Positions 13,001 through 24,490 of a stretch of DNA of 64,000 bases are shown one piece after another. The notes beneath the pieces were generated by a model that saw only the letters and a program-made list of their open reading frames with translations, did not search any database and had not been told where the DNA came from. Origin of the DNA: Cladochytrium replicatum (taxonomy: Eukaryota > Chytridiomycota > Chytridiomycetes > Cladochytriales > Cladochytriaceae); NCBI GenBank assembly GCA_025526935.1, contig JAHLKD010000077.1, forward strand, positions 1 to 64,000, in the 5' to 3' direction. Every line of letters begins with the position of its first letter. Positions within the stretch are counted from its first letter, which is position 1. The position numbers and the translations under genes were made by a program.

Positions 13001-15218
13001 AGCTTCGTGCGACTACAGACCAAACAATTCTGCATAATTGATTTGTTGACAAGATTGAATGCATCCGGTTCAACCTTGGGCATTTTGATGTTGAGCTTCT
13101 CTGCCGTTCGAAAGATCGTCCGTAAGTGGATGTGACCAAACTGCTGGTGTAACTTTGCAAGTTCGTGTACTGTCACTGGCGATAAGTTGGTGCTCACTCC
13201 AACTGTATCTTGAGATGCTCGTTGACATTCATCATCGTTCGTTTGACGAATGTTGTTGTCTGACATTACATCGAGACCCATCGCGTGAGAAGATCGTACA
13301 CCGGACGTAAAGTCCATCGACTGATCGAGACCTTCTGCGGATACCGCTACTGCTTTAGCTCGTTGAGCAATCACATGCCGCGGTTGGTGAGTTCCGACGG
13401 TACTAACATCAGCATAGAGATAGTACAAATCTCTTTCCCGTCGCCCAATAATAACGTGTTCATCCGTATCACCATGCGTGAGGATAACCTTGTCTTTGGT
13501 GAAACTCACAATGTCCCCGGAGTCTCCAATGATACTACACACTGATGCAAGTGTGTCTTCGAGATCAGGAACATAAAGTGCGTTGTGTATTATCTTAATT
13601 CGCCCATTGGGTAAAACTACAGATACATCTCCAAAACCACAAACTGGAATTGTATGACTATCCGCTAGTTCCACCACGTCCTCGTCATTCGTATACGTCA
13701 GCGAACTAAAGGCATGACGATTAGGTGTCATCCAAACAGTTGCGCCTGTATCAAGCAAACCCACACGATCCTTTGCTTGAACATGTACACGGACAACCTT
13801 CTGTGCCGAGTGTGCGTTCACTATCGAAAAAATATTTCCGATGTATGTGTCAGCATCTTTATCAACAGAAGTAGGTTGGGTAAGGTCAAAGATTACCTTC
13901 TTGGTCAACACCGGTTTGGCGGTAGATTCGTCCTCCGACGAATCATCACCTGCATCGCCACGGCTGGCAATGAATGCACGAAAATCCGTGTCTAAACAAA
14001 GACTCTTTGCAGTGAGATAGCGTTTACACGCCGACTGCTTGTGTCCTCGTTTGCCACAGAAATTGCATGTGAGATCTGTCTTCTTTGCAGAAGAAGATGT
14101 GGACGACCTGGAGTCCTGCGACTGCCTGGTCCGAGTGGAACTGCTACTCCCACGCTACTGCCTGAGCCACTCGAGGCACCCTGCTTACGGCATTGAGCAT
14201 TGGTGTGAGATGAGTTCGGATGCAAGGTACAAATATCCTCCGACTTCGCAACCTTGGCTTTCGCTTTCGCCTTCGCTTTCTTCGCCTTTGCCTTCATGGC
14301 CTTCTTTGTCCCATTCGGCCCACCGGCATCCATGGTGACGTTGAGTTGGACCAATTGGTTGAGGTCGGTCAAGATATTTGACACTGTTTCGAAGTAATGC
14401 GTTGGCTTTTGGTGGAATGGTCGCGGAGCATTCGGATTTGCAGCATCAATTGGATCTTGTATTAACGCCGGTTCCCATTCGGCATACGCAGAAGTGATCA
14501 TTTTTCCGAGAAAAGGTACGAGGGTCCGTAGTTCAATTGTCTGCATCGTGATTTTTGCGACTAACCGGTTTAGTAGATCCTTGATTACGAGTTCGTCCGG
14601 TAAAGAGTTCAGTTTGAGTTCGAATAACTCAGTGAGGTCGGTCACAAACTGCTGAACGCTTTCTGCCGACTGACCGTTCGTACATTTCAGATCTAACAGC
14701 CGTTGCTCCCACATAGACGATTCGATCGGAGCTTGTCCGCCAGCACTGAAAATTCGGCGAAGTCCATCGACTTTGCCTTTTGCTGACGCATAAGCTCTGA
14801 CTCGATTCATGTCGCGTTTTGGGAAACATTCGCATATAATTCCAACTGCGACGTTATTGTCCGCTTGTTGTGCACGGTAATCTTGCATCTCAGCACGATA
14901 TTGCGTACGTAAGTGACTGTTGTGTGTGACGATCGCCAAATGTTCACGTAGTTCTGCTTCCCATTGTGCTCGTGCTTCGTTAGCAGCTCCGCCAGCAGCT
15001 CCGGCGATGACTATCGGACGCTGTGGGCGATTTCCTTCCGCCTCGTAATTCGGATTATCAGGAAGAGCCATTGGTTCTTGGAGAAGCATAGTGCCAGCGC
15101 CGCCACGTAAGTTTGCGTAAGTCTGCACTTGTTCCATGTACAGATCGAAATCCTGCAGCGTTTTACCGGTGAATGGCTTCGGCCGCGAAGATGTGGCGTC
15201 ATTCGATCCTGAACCCAT
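10036..15218 (-). CDS. Copia-A Gag-Pol polyprotein (A3, one frameshift)
   Basis: The polyprotein for virus-like particle formation, reverse transcription and integration starts at the ATG at 15218. Gag has the Lys/Ala-rich stretch and zinc knuckle. Pol has protease (DTGATVWMTP), integrase with an HHCC-like segment (LHQQFGHIH...CLVCS) and core residues (FSDVV, RSDSGEL, LDGLSERN), reverse transcriptase (HVDDILHF) and RNase H. From 10036 to 13911 the frame is uninterrupted. One base is missing relative to sister copies near 14152, in the Ser/Gly-rich linker before the zinc knuckle. It moves Gag into a frame that ends at 13992. The lost base is in a CC pair, so a sequencing slip is possible. Apart from this the copy looks intact. 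Confidence 0.88.
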
Positions 15219-15269
15219 CTTGTCGTTGTTGTCCAAAGAAATGTGTTAAGCAACGATTCGTAACTATTG

Positions 15270-15936
15270 TGTTGAACAAAGCTGTGGTCTGGATCCTCAG
15301 GTTGTGTGTGTTGCTAATTCACGGGTTAATGTTTCTATGTTGAACAAAGCTGTGGTCTGGATCCTCAGGTTGTGTGTGTTGCTAATTCACGGGTTAATGT
15401 TTCTAAGAGATGAATAAAGAAGATTGCGAGTCACAAGTACTAGCGCAAGAGAATGCTCCTTGTGTGTATCGCCACAGGCTCCTTAAATAAGTGTACTGTT
15501 GTTTTGGCTTTTCCTTCCGGAAGATCTGGATCGAAGCAATAAGGTTTGACTCTTCTTCTCACAGGCGTAGCAAAGCATAATCATGCTAAGCTGTGCGTGA
15601 GATCTAGCTCTCCTCAACAGGATTGTTCTCACACATGATTCCCACGAACGCGTTAATCATATGTAAACCTTTGCTGTGATCTGATCCGGGCTTCACTTCT
15701 ACAAGTGGATGATAGAAAAGTAATGACAGTTTACTATACCTATGGCCGCAATAAATATAACCCATGAAGAAATACCCGGAGGTATCCAAACTCGTAATAG
15801 ATCATCATCTATATGCTTTAGTTCAATAGTTAGAAATGTTGCTCGGTGAAGAGTGACATTTCTGTATATCGGGCGTTTGTGTTTTTGTACTATCAATGAC
15901 TGGATTGGCCAAGTCCATCAATCGAAATACTTAACA
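15270..15936 (-). repeat. Copia-A 5' LTR region with a 68 bp duplicated start (A3)
   Basis: Positions 15270-15337 repeat the LTR terminus that follows, and 15338-15936 is a complete 599 bp A LTR. Both copies begin with the same terminal TGTTGAACAAAG. The arrangement could come from LTR-LTR recombination or from insertion of an LTR into an LTR with loss of the remainder. Confidence 0.88.
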
Positions 15937-16511
15937 TACATTACATGAAAGAACTGGCATTTCTAACTATTGGTCATGAAGGCATCCTCCTTTACTCATT
16001 GGAATCTAGTAGAGTTCTTTCTGCGAGTGATCACGCGTTTGAGAAAGAATGTGATGCTAATCAGTGTGCTGCTGACAGTTATATCATACTCGAGTACATC
16101 TCGTATGATATTAATGCAAGGTACTACATATTCATTTCTCATAGAGAACATGTCATTGTAGACAAGATTATAGCTAATCTTCATGTTCTGCTCACAATGG
16201 TTATTGTGAACAATCACTGGGATCTATATCTCTCTATTCGAGAGAATAATGTTTATATCAGATATTTCCATATATCTATAGCCACAGGTTAATTATAAAA
16301 GCCGAAACGACAGTATATTTGAATTGTTTGCACAATTCAAAGAGCCTGTGGCGATATGAGATTTCGGGTGGCTGTGGCGCAAGAGCGTGATTGGAGAAAC
16401 ACGAAACTCTGCACACTCACAGATCAACCTGAGGACTATCTCTAGCGCAAGTCCCAGATCAGCAGCACTAAAACTGATCAAATCACATCGCCCTCAAACC
16501 AAACTTTGACA
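15937..16511 (+). repeat. Copia-B 5' LTR, truncated at its start (B2)
   Basis: This matches the reference B LTR from about its base 109 to its end. The first part is missing at the junction with the A LTR. It contains the TATAAAA box and shared core block and ends TTTGACA. Confidence 0.9.
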
Positions 16512-16520
16512 CAATAGTTA
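16512..16520 (+). other. Candidate Copia-B primer-binding site
   Basis: CAATAGTTA follows the LTR end directly. The same nine bases follow the Copia-A LTR although the next bases differ. It does not begin with TGG, so it would not pair with the CCA end of an intact tRNA. An internal tRNA fragment primer, as in Drosophila copia, is one option. The primer is not identified. Confidence 0.4.
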
Positions 16521-16571
16521 TTGCCACAAGGCGCTTCCCCCGATCAACACCAGATCTCCAACGCTTACAGT

Positions 16572-18526
16572 ATGCCTAAGAACGACACCCGCGACGGGAA
16601 ACCAAGGCCGTTCGCTGGGCAAACGCTTGGGGAGTTCGATAAATACATGAAGATCATTCAGAATTATGCGAACTCGAAAGGAGAAGCTGGAGCTTTGCTC
16701 ACAAAGCCGCCCTACCCAAAGCCGGAAGACTTTGTGAAAGAAGAGGAGCCTGAACGGCCTGAACGACCATCTGCACTCGAAGAATACAACACAACAAATG
16801 ACTTTGATTATGCCGATAAAGAGTACGACGTAGCGTTGAAAGAGTACAACGCAATTGTGAATGACAATCATCGACGATTGCAATCATATCGCGCTGAATT
16901 ACAGATGTACGAACGATCTCAAGGACACAACAACATTGCAAACAGTTGTCTTGCCGATTGTTTTCCGGAGGTCGACATCAATTTAGTACAAAAACATCAG
17001 AATGCCGTTGATCGAGTTGCTGCTTTACGCGGAATTTACGCAGCTAAACGGCAGAAGACTTTTGAGAGCCGCCATTGGGAAGACCGTTTCAAAGCTCTAG
17101 CTTGCTCCAACGGTGAAGATGCACTTGAAGTCAAATCATTCATTGCTGAGCTGATTCAACTCACCGAGGAAAAGCTTTCAACCCAACCGGCTGAAGCTGT
17201 TATTCACGAACTTCTCACTCGAGTTTGCTCAAAGATCAGTGAACCTGATATCAATCTACAATCCTTTTCGATTTTACTCAGAGACATCTCAATGGACACT
17301 TTCACAAAGTATGAACCTGATCTACTTGATGATGAGGATGATTCTGGTCAGAAGATACAATCAGAACACCATTACCTGAGAACAATGCAGAACTTACTTG
17401 CTGAGATGAGAGAAATCATTCAAATGGATGTAACTCGCGATTACACTCCTTCAGATTCACCTCAAATCAAAGGCAAAGCCATGCGAGCAAAGACCAAAAG
17501 ACTACCGAAAGCTCATGCTGCTCATGAGGTTTGTGTTTTACATCCCAACTCTTCTCATTCTTCTGCAGAGTGTAAACAACTCAAATATTTGATTGAGAAA
17601 CATGCTTCCTCACATAAAGGAAATGCCAACAGTAAGACTGCAAACAATCGTGCAGCATCAATATCAAAGGATGCGAAGAACAACAAATTCTCTTGCGATT
17701 TCTGTGGCAAATCTGGCCACACGCAGAATTTCTGCAGGAAACGCAAACTAGCCAAAAGTTTGAATGATGAGGAATGGAAACAGATAAAAGCATCTCGTGC
17801 TTCCTCCTCAACATCCCAGAACATGGATATCGATTCTCAGGAATCAGAACCTTCCAGCAAGGTACAATCCATCAAATCCTTCTCTTCAATATTCAAAGCT
17901 AATAATATTGTGGATTTTACACATCCCTCTATTATCACAGCATTGAAGAGTACCAACTGCAATCTACACGTAAATGCCAAACCTCTCGGTTTGATTGACT
18001 CTGGTGCTACTGCTTGGATGACTCCAGACAGACATGCATTCAAGAATTTATTTTACGTTAATGATGCAGGAGATGTTTACTTGGCAGACAATCATCCCAT
18101 TCCTATTAAAGGCTATGGAGATATTGCACTTGTTTTGTCAAATGGTTCAATAAAACACATTCAAAACGCACTTTTTGTTCCCGATTTAGAGGATACACTT
18201 ATATCTGTCTATAGCATCATCGGGGATGAAGGTGATGTAGTCAGTTTCACCAAAGACAAAGTCTATTTGTCAAACAAAGGAACTGAACAATGTGTTACCA
18301 TTGGTTTAAGACGTGGAGGTTTATATTATCTTCATGGAAGTTTGGATACTACTAATCCATTACTTAAACACTCTTCCAAAATAGGTGCAGCTATTTTGAC
18401 GAATCTGTCTAATTCTGCACTCTCTGTTGGCAAACAGAATGTTTTACCTGGTACCACTACAAACACTGCCCAAGAGCAGCAGACAAGCACGTCTGGTGTA
18501 AGGTTTGACACAGTGAAGGACAACAA
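16572..18526 (+). pseudogene. Copia-B gag and protease, 3' truncated (B2)
   Basis: The first ATG is at 16572 (MPKNDTRDG); upstream codons lack an ATG. The frame is open for about 652 codons until A4's LTR cuts it at 18527, and translation would run on to a stop at 18543-18545 inside that LTR. Gag spans roughly residues 1-430 with a zinc knuckle at 375-388 (CDFCGKSGHTQNFC) and a basic KGKAMRAKTKR stretch before it. The protease motif DSGATAWMTP starts at about residue 476. A 79 bp splice-like segment (17862-17940) lies between the two domains and is open in this frame. Integrase, reverse transcriptase and RNase H are missing; the same family's B4 supplies the rest of the picture. Confidence 0.9.
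17862..17940 (+). other. Candidate retained intron between Gag and protease (Copia-B)
   Basis: The 79 bp segment starts GTACAATC after an exon-like CAGCAAG and ends TTATCACAG. A CTAAT branch-point match sits about 40 bases before the 3' end. The inverted copy at 5834-6680 lacks exactly this segment. Since 79 is not a multiple of three, removal shifts the frame and creates a stop two codons after the join (SSKH then TGA). Retention gives Gag-Pol and removal gives Gag only. The two bases AG are shared at both edges, so a microhomology deletion could also yield the join. Confidence 0.65.
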
Positions 18527-19127
18527 TGTTAAGTATTTCGATTGATGGACTTGGCCAATCCAGTCATTGATAGTACAAAAACACAAACGCCCGATATACA
18601 GAAATGCCACTCTTCACTGAGCAACATTTCTAACTATTGAACTAAAGCATATAGATGATGATCTATTACGAGTTTGGATACCTCCAGTTATTTCTTCATG
18701 GGTTATATTTATTGCGGCCATAGGTATAGTAAACTGTCATTACTTTTCTATCATCCACTTGTAGAAGTGAAGCCCGGATCAGATCACAGCAAAGGTTTAC
18801 ATATGATTAACGCGTTCGTGGGAATCATGTGTGAGAACAATCCTGTTGAGGAGAGCTAGATCTCACGCACAGCTTAGCATGATTATGCTTCGCTACGCCT
18901 GTGAGAAGAAGAGTCAAACCTTATGGCTTCGATCCAGATCTTCCGGAAGGAAAAGCCAAAACGACAGTACACTTATTTAAGGAGCCTGTGGCGATACACA
19001 CAAGGAGCATTCTCTTGCGCTAGTACTTGTGACTCGCAATCTTCTTTATTCATCTCTTAGAAACATTAACCCGTGAATTAGCAACACACACACAACCTGA
19101 GGATCCAGACCACAGCTTTGTTCAACA
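18527..19127 (+). repeat. Copia-A 5' LTR (A4)
   Basis: This 601 bp LTR starts TGTTAAG and ends TTCAACA. It contains the CTTCCGGAAG palindrome, the core block shared with Copia-B and a TATA-like box. Confidence 0.94.
18951..18996 (+). promoter_or_regulatory. Copia-A LTR core promoter block
   Basis: AAAAGCCAAAACGACAGTA is followed by a TATA-like TATTTAA (18974-18980) and GGAGCCTGTGGCGATA. The flanking blocks match the Copia-B LTR, while surrounding LTR sequence is different. Transcription is expected to start shortly downstream; this is inferred from position only. Confidence 0.5.
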
Positions 19128-19136
19128 CAATAGTTA
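19128..19136 (+). other. Candidate Copia-A primer-binding site
   Basis: CAATAGTTA begins right after the LTR, identical to the Copia-B site, and is then followed by unrelated leader sequence. It lacks the TGG start usual for pairing with a mature tRNA 3' end. Confidence 0.4.
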
Positions 19137-19178
19137 CGAATCGTTGCTTAACACATTTCTTTGGACAACAACGACAAG

Positions 19179-22100
19179 ATGGGTTCAGGATCGAATGACG
19201 CCACATCTTCGCGGCCGAAGCCATTCACCGGTAAAACGCTGCAGGATTTCGATCTGTACATGGAACAAGTGCAGACTTACGCAAACTTACGTGGCGGCGC
19301 TGGCACTATGCTTCTCCAAGAACCAATGGCTCTTCCTGATAGTCCGAATTACGAGGCGGAAGGAAATCGCCCACAGCGTCCGATAGTCATCGCCGGAGCT
19401 GCTGGCGGAGCTGCTAACGAAGCACGAGCACAATGGGAAGCAGAACTACGTGAACATTTGGCGATCGTCACACACAACAGTCACTTACGTACGCAACATC
19501 GTGCTGAGATGCAAGATTACCGTGCACAACAAGCGGACAATAACGTCGCAGTTGGAATTCTATGCGAATGTTTCCCAAAACGCGACATGAATCGAGTCAG
19601 AGCTTATGCGTCAGCAAAAGGCAAAGTCGATGGACTTCGCCGAATTTTCAGTGCTGGCGGTCAAGCTCCGATCGAATCGTCTATGTGGGAGCAACGGCTG
19701 GTAGATCTGAAATGTACGAACGGTCAGTCGGCAGAAAGCGTTCAGCAGTTTGTGACCGACCTCACTGAGTTATTCGAACTCAAACTGAACTCTTTACCGG
19801 ACGAACTCGTAATCAAGGATCTACTAAACCGGTTAGTTGCAAAAATCACGATGCAGACAATTGAACTACGGACCCTCGTACCTTTTCTCGGAAAAATGAT
19901 CACTTCTGCGTATGCCGAATGGGAACCGGCGTTAATACAAGATCCAATTGATGCTGCAAACCCGAATGCTCCGCGACCATTCCACCAAAAGCCAACGCAT
20001 TACTTCGAAACAGTGTCAAATATCTTGACCGACCTAAACCAATTGGTCCAACTCAACGTCACCATGGATGCCGGTGGGCCGAATGGGACAAAGAAGGCCA
20101 TGAAGGCAAAGGCGAAGAAAGCGAAGGCGAAAGCGAAAGCCAAGGTTGCGAAGTCGGAGGATATTTGTACCTTGCATCCGAACTCATCTCACACCAATGC
20201 TCAATGCCGTAAGCAGGGTGCCTCGGGTGGCTCAGGCAGTAGCGGTGGGAGTAGCAGTTCCACTCGGACCAGGCAGTCGCAGGACTCCAGGTCGTCCACA
20301 TCTTCTTCTGCAAAGAAGACAGATCTCACATGCAATTTCTGTGGCAAACGAGGACACAAGCAGTCGGCGTGTAAACGCTATCTCACTGCAAAGAGTCTTT
20401 GTTTAGACACGGATTTTCGTGCATTCATTGCCAGCCGTGGCGATGCAGGTGATGATTCGTCGGAGGACGAATCTACCGCCAAACCGGTGTTGACCAAGAA
20501 GGTAATCTTTGACCTTACCCAACCTACTTCTGTTGATAAAGATGCTGACACATACATCGGAAATATGTTTTCGATAGTGAACGCACACTCGGCACAGAAG
20601 GTTGTCCGTGTACATGTTCAAGCAAAGGATCGTGTGGGTTTGCTTGATACAGGCGCAACTGTTTGGATGACACCTAATCGTCATGCCTTTAGTTCGCTGA
20701 CGTATACGAATGACGAGGACGTGGTGGAACTAGCGGATAGTCATACAATTCCAGTTTGTGGTTTTGGAGATGTATCTGTAGTTTTACCCAATGGGCGAAT
20801 TAAGATAATACACAACGCACTTTATGTTCCTGATCTCGAAGACACACTTGCATCAGTGTGTAGTATCATTGGAGACTCCGGGGACATTGTGAGTTTCACC
20901 AAAGACAAGGTTATCCTCACGCATGGTGATACGGATGAACACGTTATTATTGGGCGACGGGAAAGAGATTTGTACTATCTCTATGCTGATGTTAGTACCG
21001 TCGGAACTCACCAACCGCGGCATGCGATTGCTCAACGAGCTAAAGCAGTAGCGGTATCCGCAGAAGGTCTCGATCAGTCGATGGACTTTACGTCCGGTGT
21101 ACGATCTTCTCACGCGATGGGTCTCGATGTAATGTCAGACAACAACATTCGTCAAACGAACGATGATGAATGTCAACGAGCATCTCAAGATACAGTTGGA
21201 GTGAGCACCAACTTATCGCCAGTGACAGTACACGAACTTGCAAAGTTACACCAGCAGTTTGGTCACATCCACTTACGGACAATCTTTCGAACGGCAGAGA
21301 AGCTCAACATCAAAATGCCCAAGGTTGAACCGGATGCATTCAATCTTGTCAACAAATCAATTATGCAGAATTGTTTGGTCTGTAGTCGCACGAAGCTGAA
21401 GCAGAAGCCGATTTATTCTACAATAAGTCGAGCTCCGAGGAAACTTTTCCGTCTGTTTTCCGATGTCGTACGTTTAATCTACGACGGACAGAAGAAGAGA
21501 TATTGGCAGATCATTGTCGACGAACAACCTCGTTTCATCACAATCTACTTCCTGAATCGAAAGAGTGATGCGGTGGATAGTATGATTCGACATATCGCTG
21601 ATGTGGAAAATCGCAATCACCCATTACACGTTGCTGAACTACGTTCCGATTCAGGAGAATTGATTACTAAACGGTTGATCCAATGGTGCAATACCAAGAT
21701 TCCTCGCATCCGCGTCCACCCAGCTCCTCCGTCAGTAAAGGAACTCGATGGTCTATCAGAGCGGAATATACAATCGATCAAGTATATGTCGGACGCGATG
21801 CTGCTACAAGCTGGACTACCACGAACACTTCAATTCGTGCAACTCTCCATCCTATACGCTGCGGTCGTCAAGAACGCTACTTTCCATTCAGCTGTGAATG
21901 CGATTCCGTACTGTGCTTACCTTGACAAGCGGATAGATTTGGCAACTATCCACGCCTTTGGAACACTCGTTAGTTTGTGGATCTCACACGAACAAAGGTT
22001 GGCGCGCAGAATCCGAGACAAGTCTGAACTAGGTCTGTTTCTCGGATACAAGGGTGAAGACCTGAAGATCGTCATAGCACTCAATTTTCGGACAAACACA

Positions 22101-24363
22101 ATAGGCGAATACTTCCATGTTACGTTCCACGAGGGAGTTTTTGTTGGTTATAATCCTACCCGACAGTTACTCGACGATCTTACGGTACAATATCCACTGA
22201 AGGCCGGGACATATTTCGATGTTGATCAAATACCAACCGGGGATCAGGGGGTGCAAGAGACGACTGTTGAGTTTGTCTCAGACAATTTCCCGATTTCTAC
22301 CGTTGCAGACGAAGAAATCGATGAGGATATAAACGACGACCCCATATATTACCGCTTAGAAGAAGCCGGTGACATGCATGTTGTTGAACATTTACATGGA
22401 CTAGACGATGATGACCCAGACGATGCTGATTATGATCCAAATGCTGATTTATCGACTCCACAATCCATTACTGAAGAATCTCCGAATTTGTCTTCCGTAT
22501 CTCCTGTAGAGGAATATGATGCACAACTCGAAAGTGATCTTCAATTCATTGGAGAAGATGTCGACGAAGCGTATGCAGCAAGAAAACGAAAACGTCAAGC
22601 AAGTGCAAATTTGTCGAACGCCAAAAGGAAACAAAATTCCTTGTTTACCCGGTCCGTTCCTAATATCGATTGGACCCTGAAGGCCGATTCCTCATATCCA
22701 ACACAACCAATTGCGAATGGAAATATACGGACTGCACCAAAGACTCTTCGTGAGGCTTTATCACGATCCGATGAGGCTCCATTCTGGTTAGCGGCGATGA
22801 AGGAGGAAGTTACACAACTAGTCGGCAACAATACTTGGGCCGAAACGTTTTTACCTGATGGACGGAATTTATTATCGGGCAAATGGGTTTTCACATATAA
22901 GCTTGACGAACATGGCAATATTACTCGATTCAAAGCACGTTGGGTCGTACGAGGATTTTCACAGATTGAAGGATTGGATTTCGATGAAACCTATTCTCCA
23001 GTTACGAAAACGTCCACGATCCGTTTTCTGATTGCATTAGCAGCATTAGTCGGCATGATCATATTCCAGTTTGATATCAAGGGTGCATATCTCAATGCGA
23101 ATACTGGAAGAAGAGAACTACGTCGAACTCCCTCATGGTTTCGGACGAGTAGATTTCCGGAATCGACCCATCGTCTGCAGACTTATCAAAAGTCTGTACG
23201 GTCTACACCAGGCAGCTCGAGAATGGTACAAAACTCTTTGGAAACAATATCTCAGTGTTGGTTTCGTGCGGAATATTGCAGACATCTGTCATTTCTGGCG
23301 ATACAATCCAACAAATAATACCCGCGAACACACTACCGTTCATGTCGATGATATACTACATTTTTCCACAGATCCAAACGCATATCATCGGTTTCAGACC
23401 GATTTGGAAACTTCGTTCACAGTAGGCAGTACTTCGAAGGCGAAATGGATTCTGAAAATGGAGTTATTGCAGACAACGGAAGGATATTTCCTTAGCAATG
23501 CATTGTACGTAAAGAAGATTCTCGAAGAAGCGAATTTATGGGGTACCAACATCAAACCGACCAAAACACCGATGTCAAAATCATATATCTTTGATGAGAC
23601 CACACCAACACTGTCCGATGCCGAGGCAACACAATTTCGATCAATGTTAATGAAGATATCGTACGTGGCGACTAAGACACGACCGGATATTTCATACGCA
23701 GTCAATATTTTGGCACAACATCAGATTGATCCTCGACAGTCAGAATCAAAGGCTCTCTATCGATTACAACGATATTTACTCGGTACTTGGGATTACGGTT
23801 TACACTATACACGGACTGGTATCACGTCTCCGATGCTAAGACCCGACGGTCTCTACATGTTTGATTCGGCTAACAACCCACAAGGTTATGCCGATGCAGA
23901 CTGGGCGGGCGATGCAGATAGATACTCACGAACCGGTTACGTGGTAATGTTCGCTAATGCGGCAATCAGTTGGCAGTCGATTCGACAACAGACTATTGCA
24001 GCCTCGTCGTCGGAAGCCGAACTGTATGCGCTGAACGAACTATCGCGTGAGATGAAGTGGATGAAAAATCTTATGACGGGTATTGGAATTACGTCGTTCA
24101 ATCCGCTCCGTTTATGGCAAGACAATCAATCCACCGAGTCTATCGCAAACAATCTGTTCAACAACAAACGGACCAAACACATGGACGTTCGCGAGAGATT
24201 TGTGAATCTCCAAGTTGAACAGAAACATCAGGAGTTACACCATATGGATACTTCTGATATGATCGCGGACATCTTAACTAAACCTCTTGGAAGTAAATTA
24301 TACCTTAAACACAGGGGCTCGTTGGGGCTAGTCAGTCAGTCTTCACTTAATATACTATCTTGA
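19179..24363 (+). CDS. Copia-A Gag-Pol polyprotein (A4, one frameshift)
   Basis: Start at the ATG at 19179 (MGSGSND, good context); stop TGA at 24361-24363; about 1,728 codons if the frameshift is ignored. Domains by approximate residue: Gag 1-430, Lys/Ala-rich basic run 306-326, zinc knuckle CNFCGKRGHKQSAC from 385, protease DTGA at 490, integrase HHCC-like segment 690-735, integrase core Asp 760, Asp 824 and Glu 860. Reverse transcriptase begins with KWVFTYKLDEHG and reaches HVDDIL at about 1388. RNase H carries DADWAG, SSSEAELYAL and LWQDNQST near the C-terminus. An acidic linker rich in Asp separates integrase and reverse transcriptase. One extra A near 23100 breaks the frame at the reverse transcriptase motif GAYLNA. 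The palm motif is HVDD rather than the common YVDD; this is family-wide. Confidence 0.9.
20502..20577 (+). other. Candidate regulated intron at Gag/protease junction (Copia-A)
   Basis: At the same alignment position as the Copia-B intron, a donor (AAG then GTAATC) is followed by a CTGAC branch-like motif near 20544 and an acceptor (GATAG at 20573-20577). Removal of these 76 bases would place TGA directly after the AAG codon, ending Gag. No copy lacking the segment is present here, so this rests on motif and position only. A second possible acceptor (GCACAG, ending 20597) would give a 96-base in-frame removal. Confidence 0.4.
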
Positions 24364-24481
24364 ACGACCGGCTGGCGATGTCCATACAACTCACCTTTAT
24401 TTCAATAGAATATCAACTTCAGCATTTACAGAAAGTTATGATCGGTTGAGTGATACTCTCGGTTGTACCTATCTAATGACT

Positions 24482-24490
24482 GAGGGGGTG
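24482..24490 (+). other. Copia-A polypurine tract
   Basis: GAGGGGGTG lies directly before the 3' LTR start TGTTAAG. It recurs next to the 3' LTRs of A2, A3, A5, A6, A8 and A9. Confidence 0.7.

Larger units (their letters stand above)
9310..15936 (-). mobile_element. Copia-A copy A3, near full length
   Basis: This element is in minus orientation: 3' LTR 9310-9908, polypurine tract at about 9911-9917, gag-pol 10036-15218, primer-binding candidate just inside the 5' LTR, and a 5' LTR region at 15270-15936. The 5' end is irregular: a 68 bp LTR start is followed by a second complete LTR. The right flank is B2 LTR sequence. No matching 5 bp duplication is visible at the two ends (left flank ...TCAGG, right flank TACAT). 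Confidence 0.9.

Noticed and set aside
16521-16571. Upstream start of Copia-B gag (PQGASPDQH...)
   Set aside because: The first codon is TTG and no ATG exists until 16572; the stretch is leader sequence. The same applies to TTG starts 18 bases before Copia-A gag ATGs.
18674-18859. A 61-codon frame repeated in every Copia-A LTR (DTSGYFFMGYIYC...)
   Set aside because: It opens with TTG, lies upstream of the TATA-like box, and its repetition follows from LTR copying rather than from coding constraint.
20502-20597. A 96-base in-frame intron in Copia-A using the GCACAG acceptor
   Set aside because: It would remove 32 codons without any evident effect on Gag/Pol output; the nearer acceptor gives the stop seen in Copia-B. 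Kept only as an alternative.
22595-22933. Recurrent antisense frames of 60-112 codons within Copia-A pol, present in each copy
   Set aside because: They are exact shadows of the Gag-Pol frame with no recognisable domain; repetition only reflects copy number.
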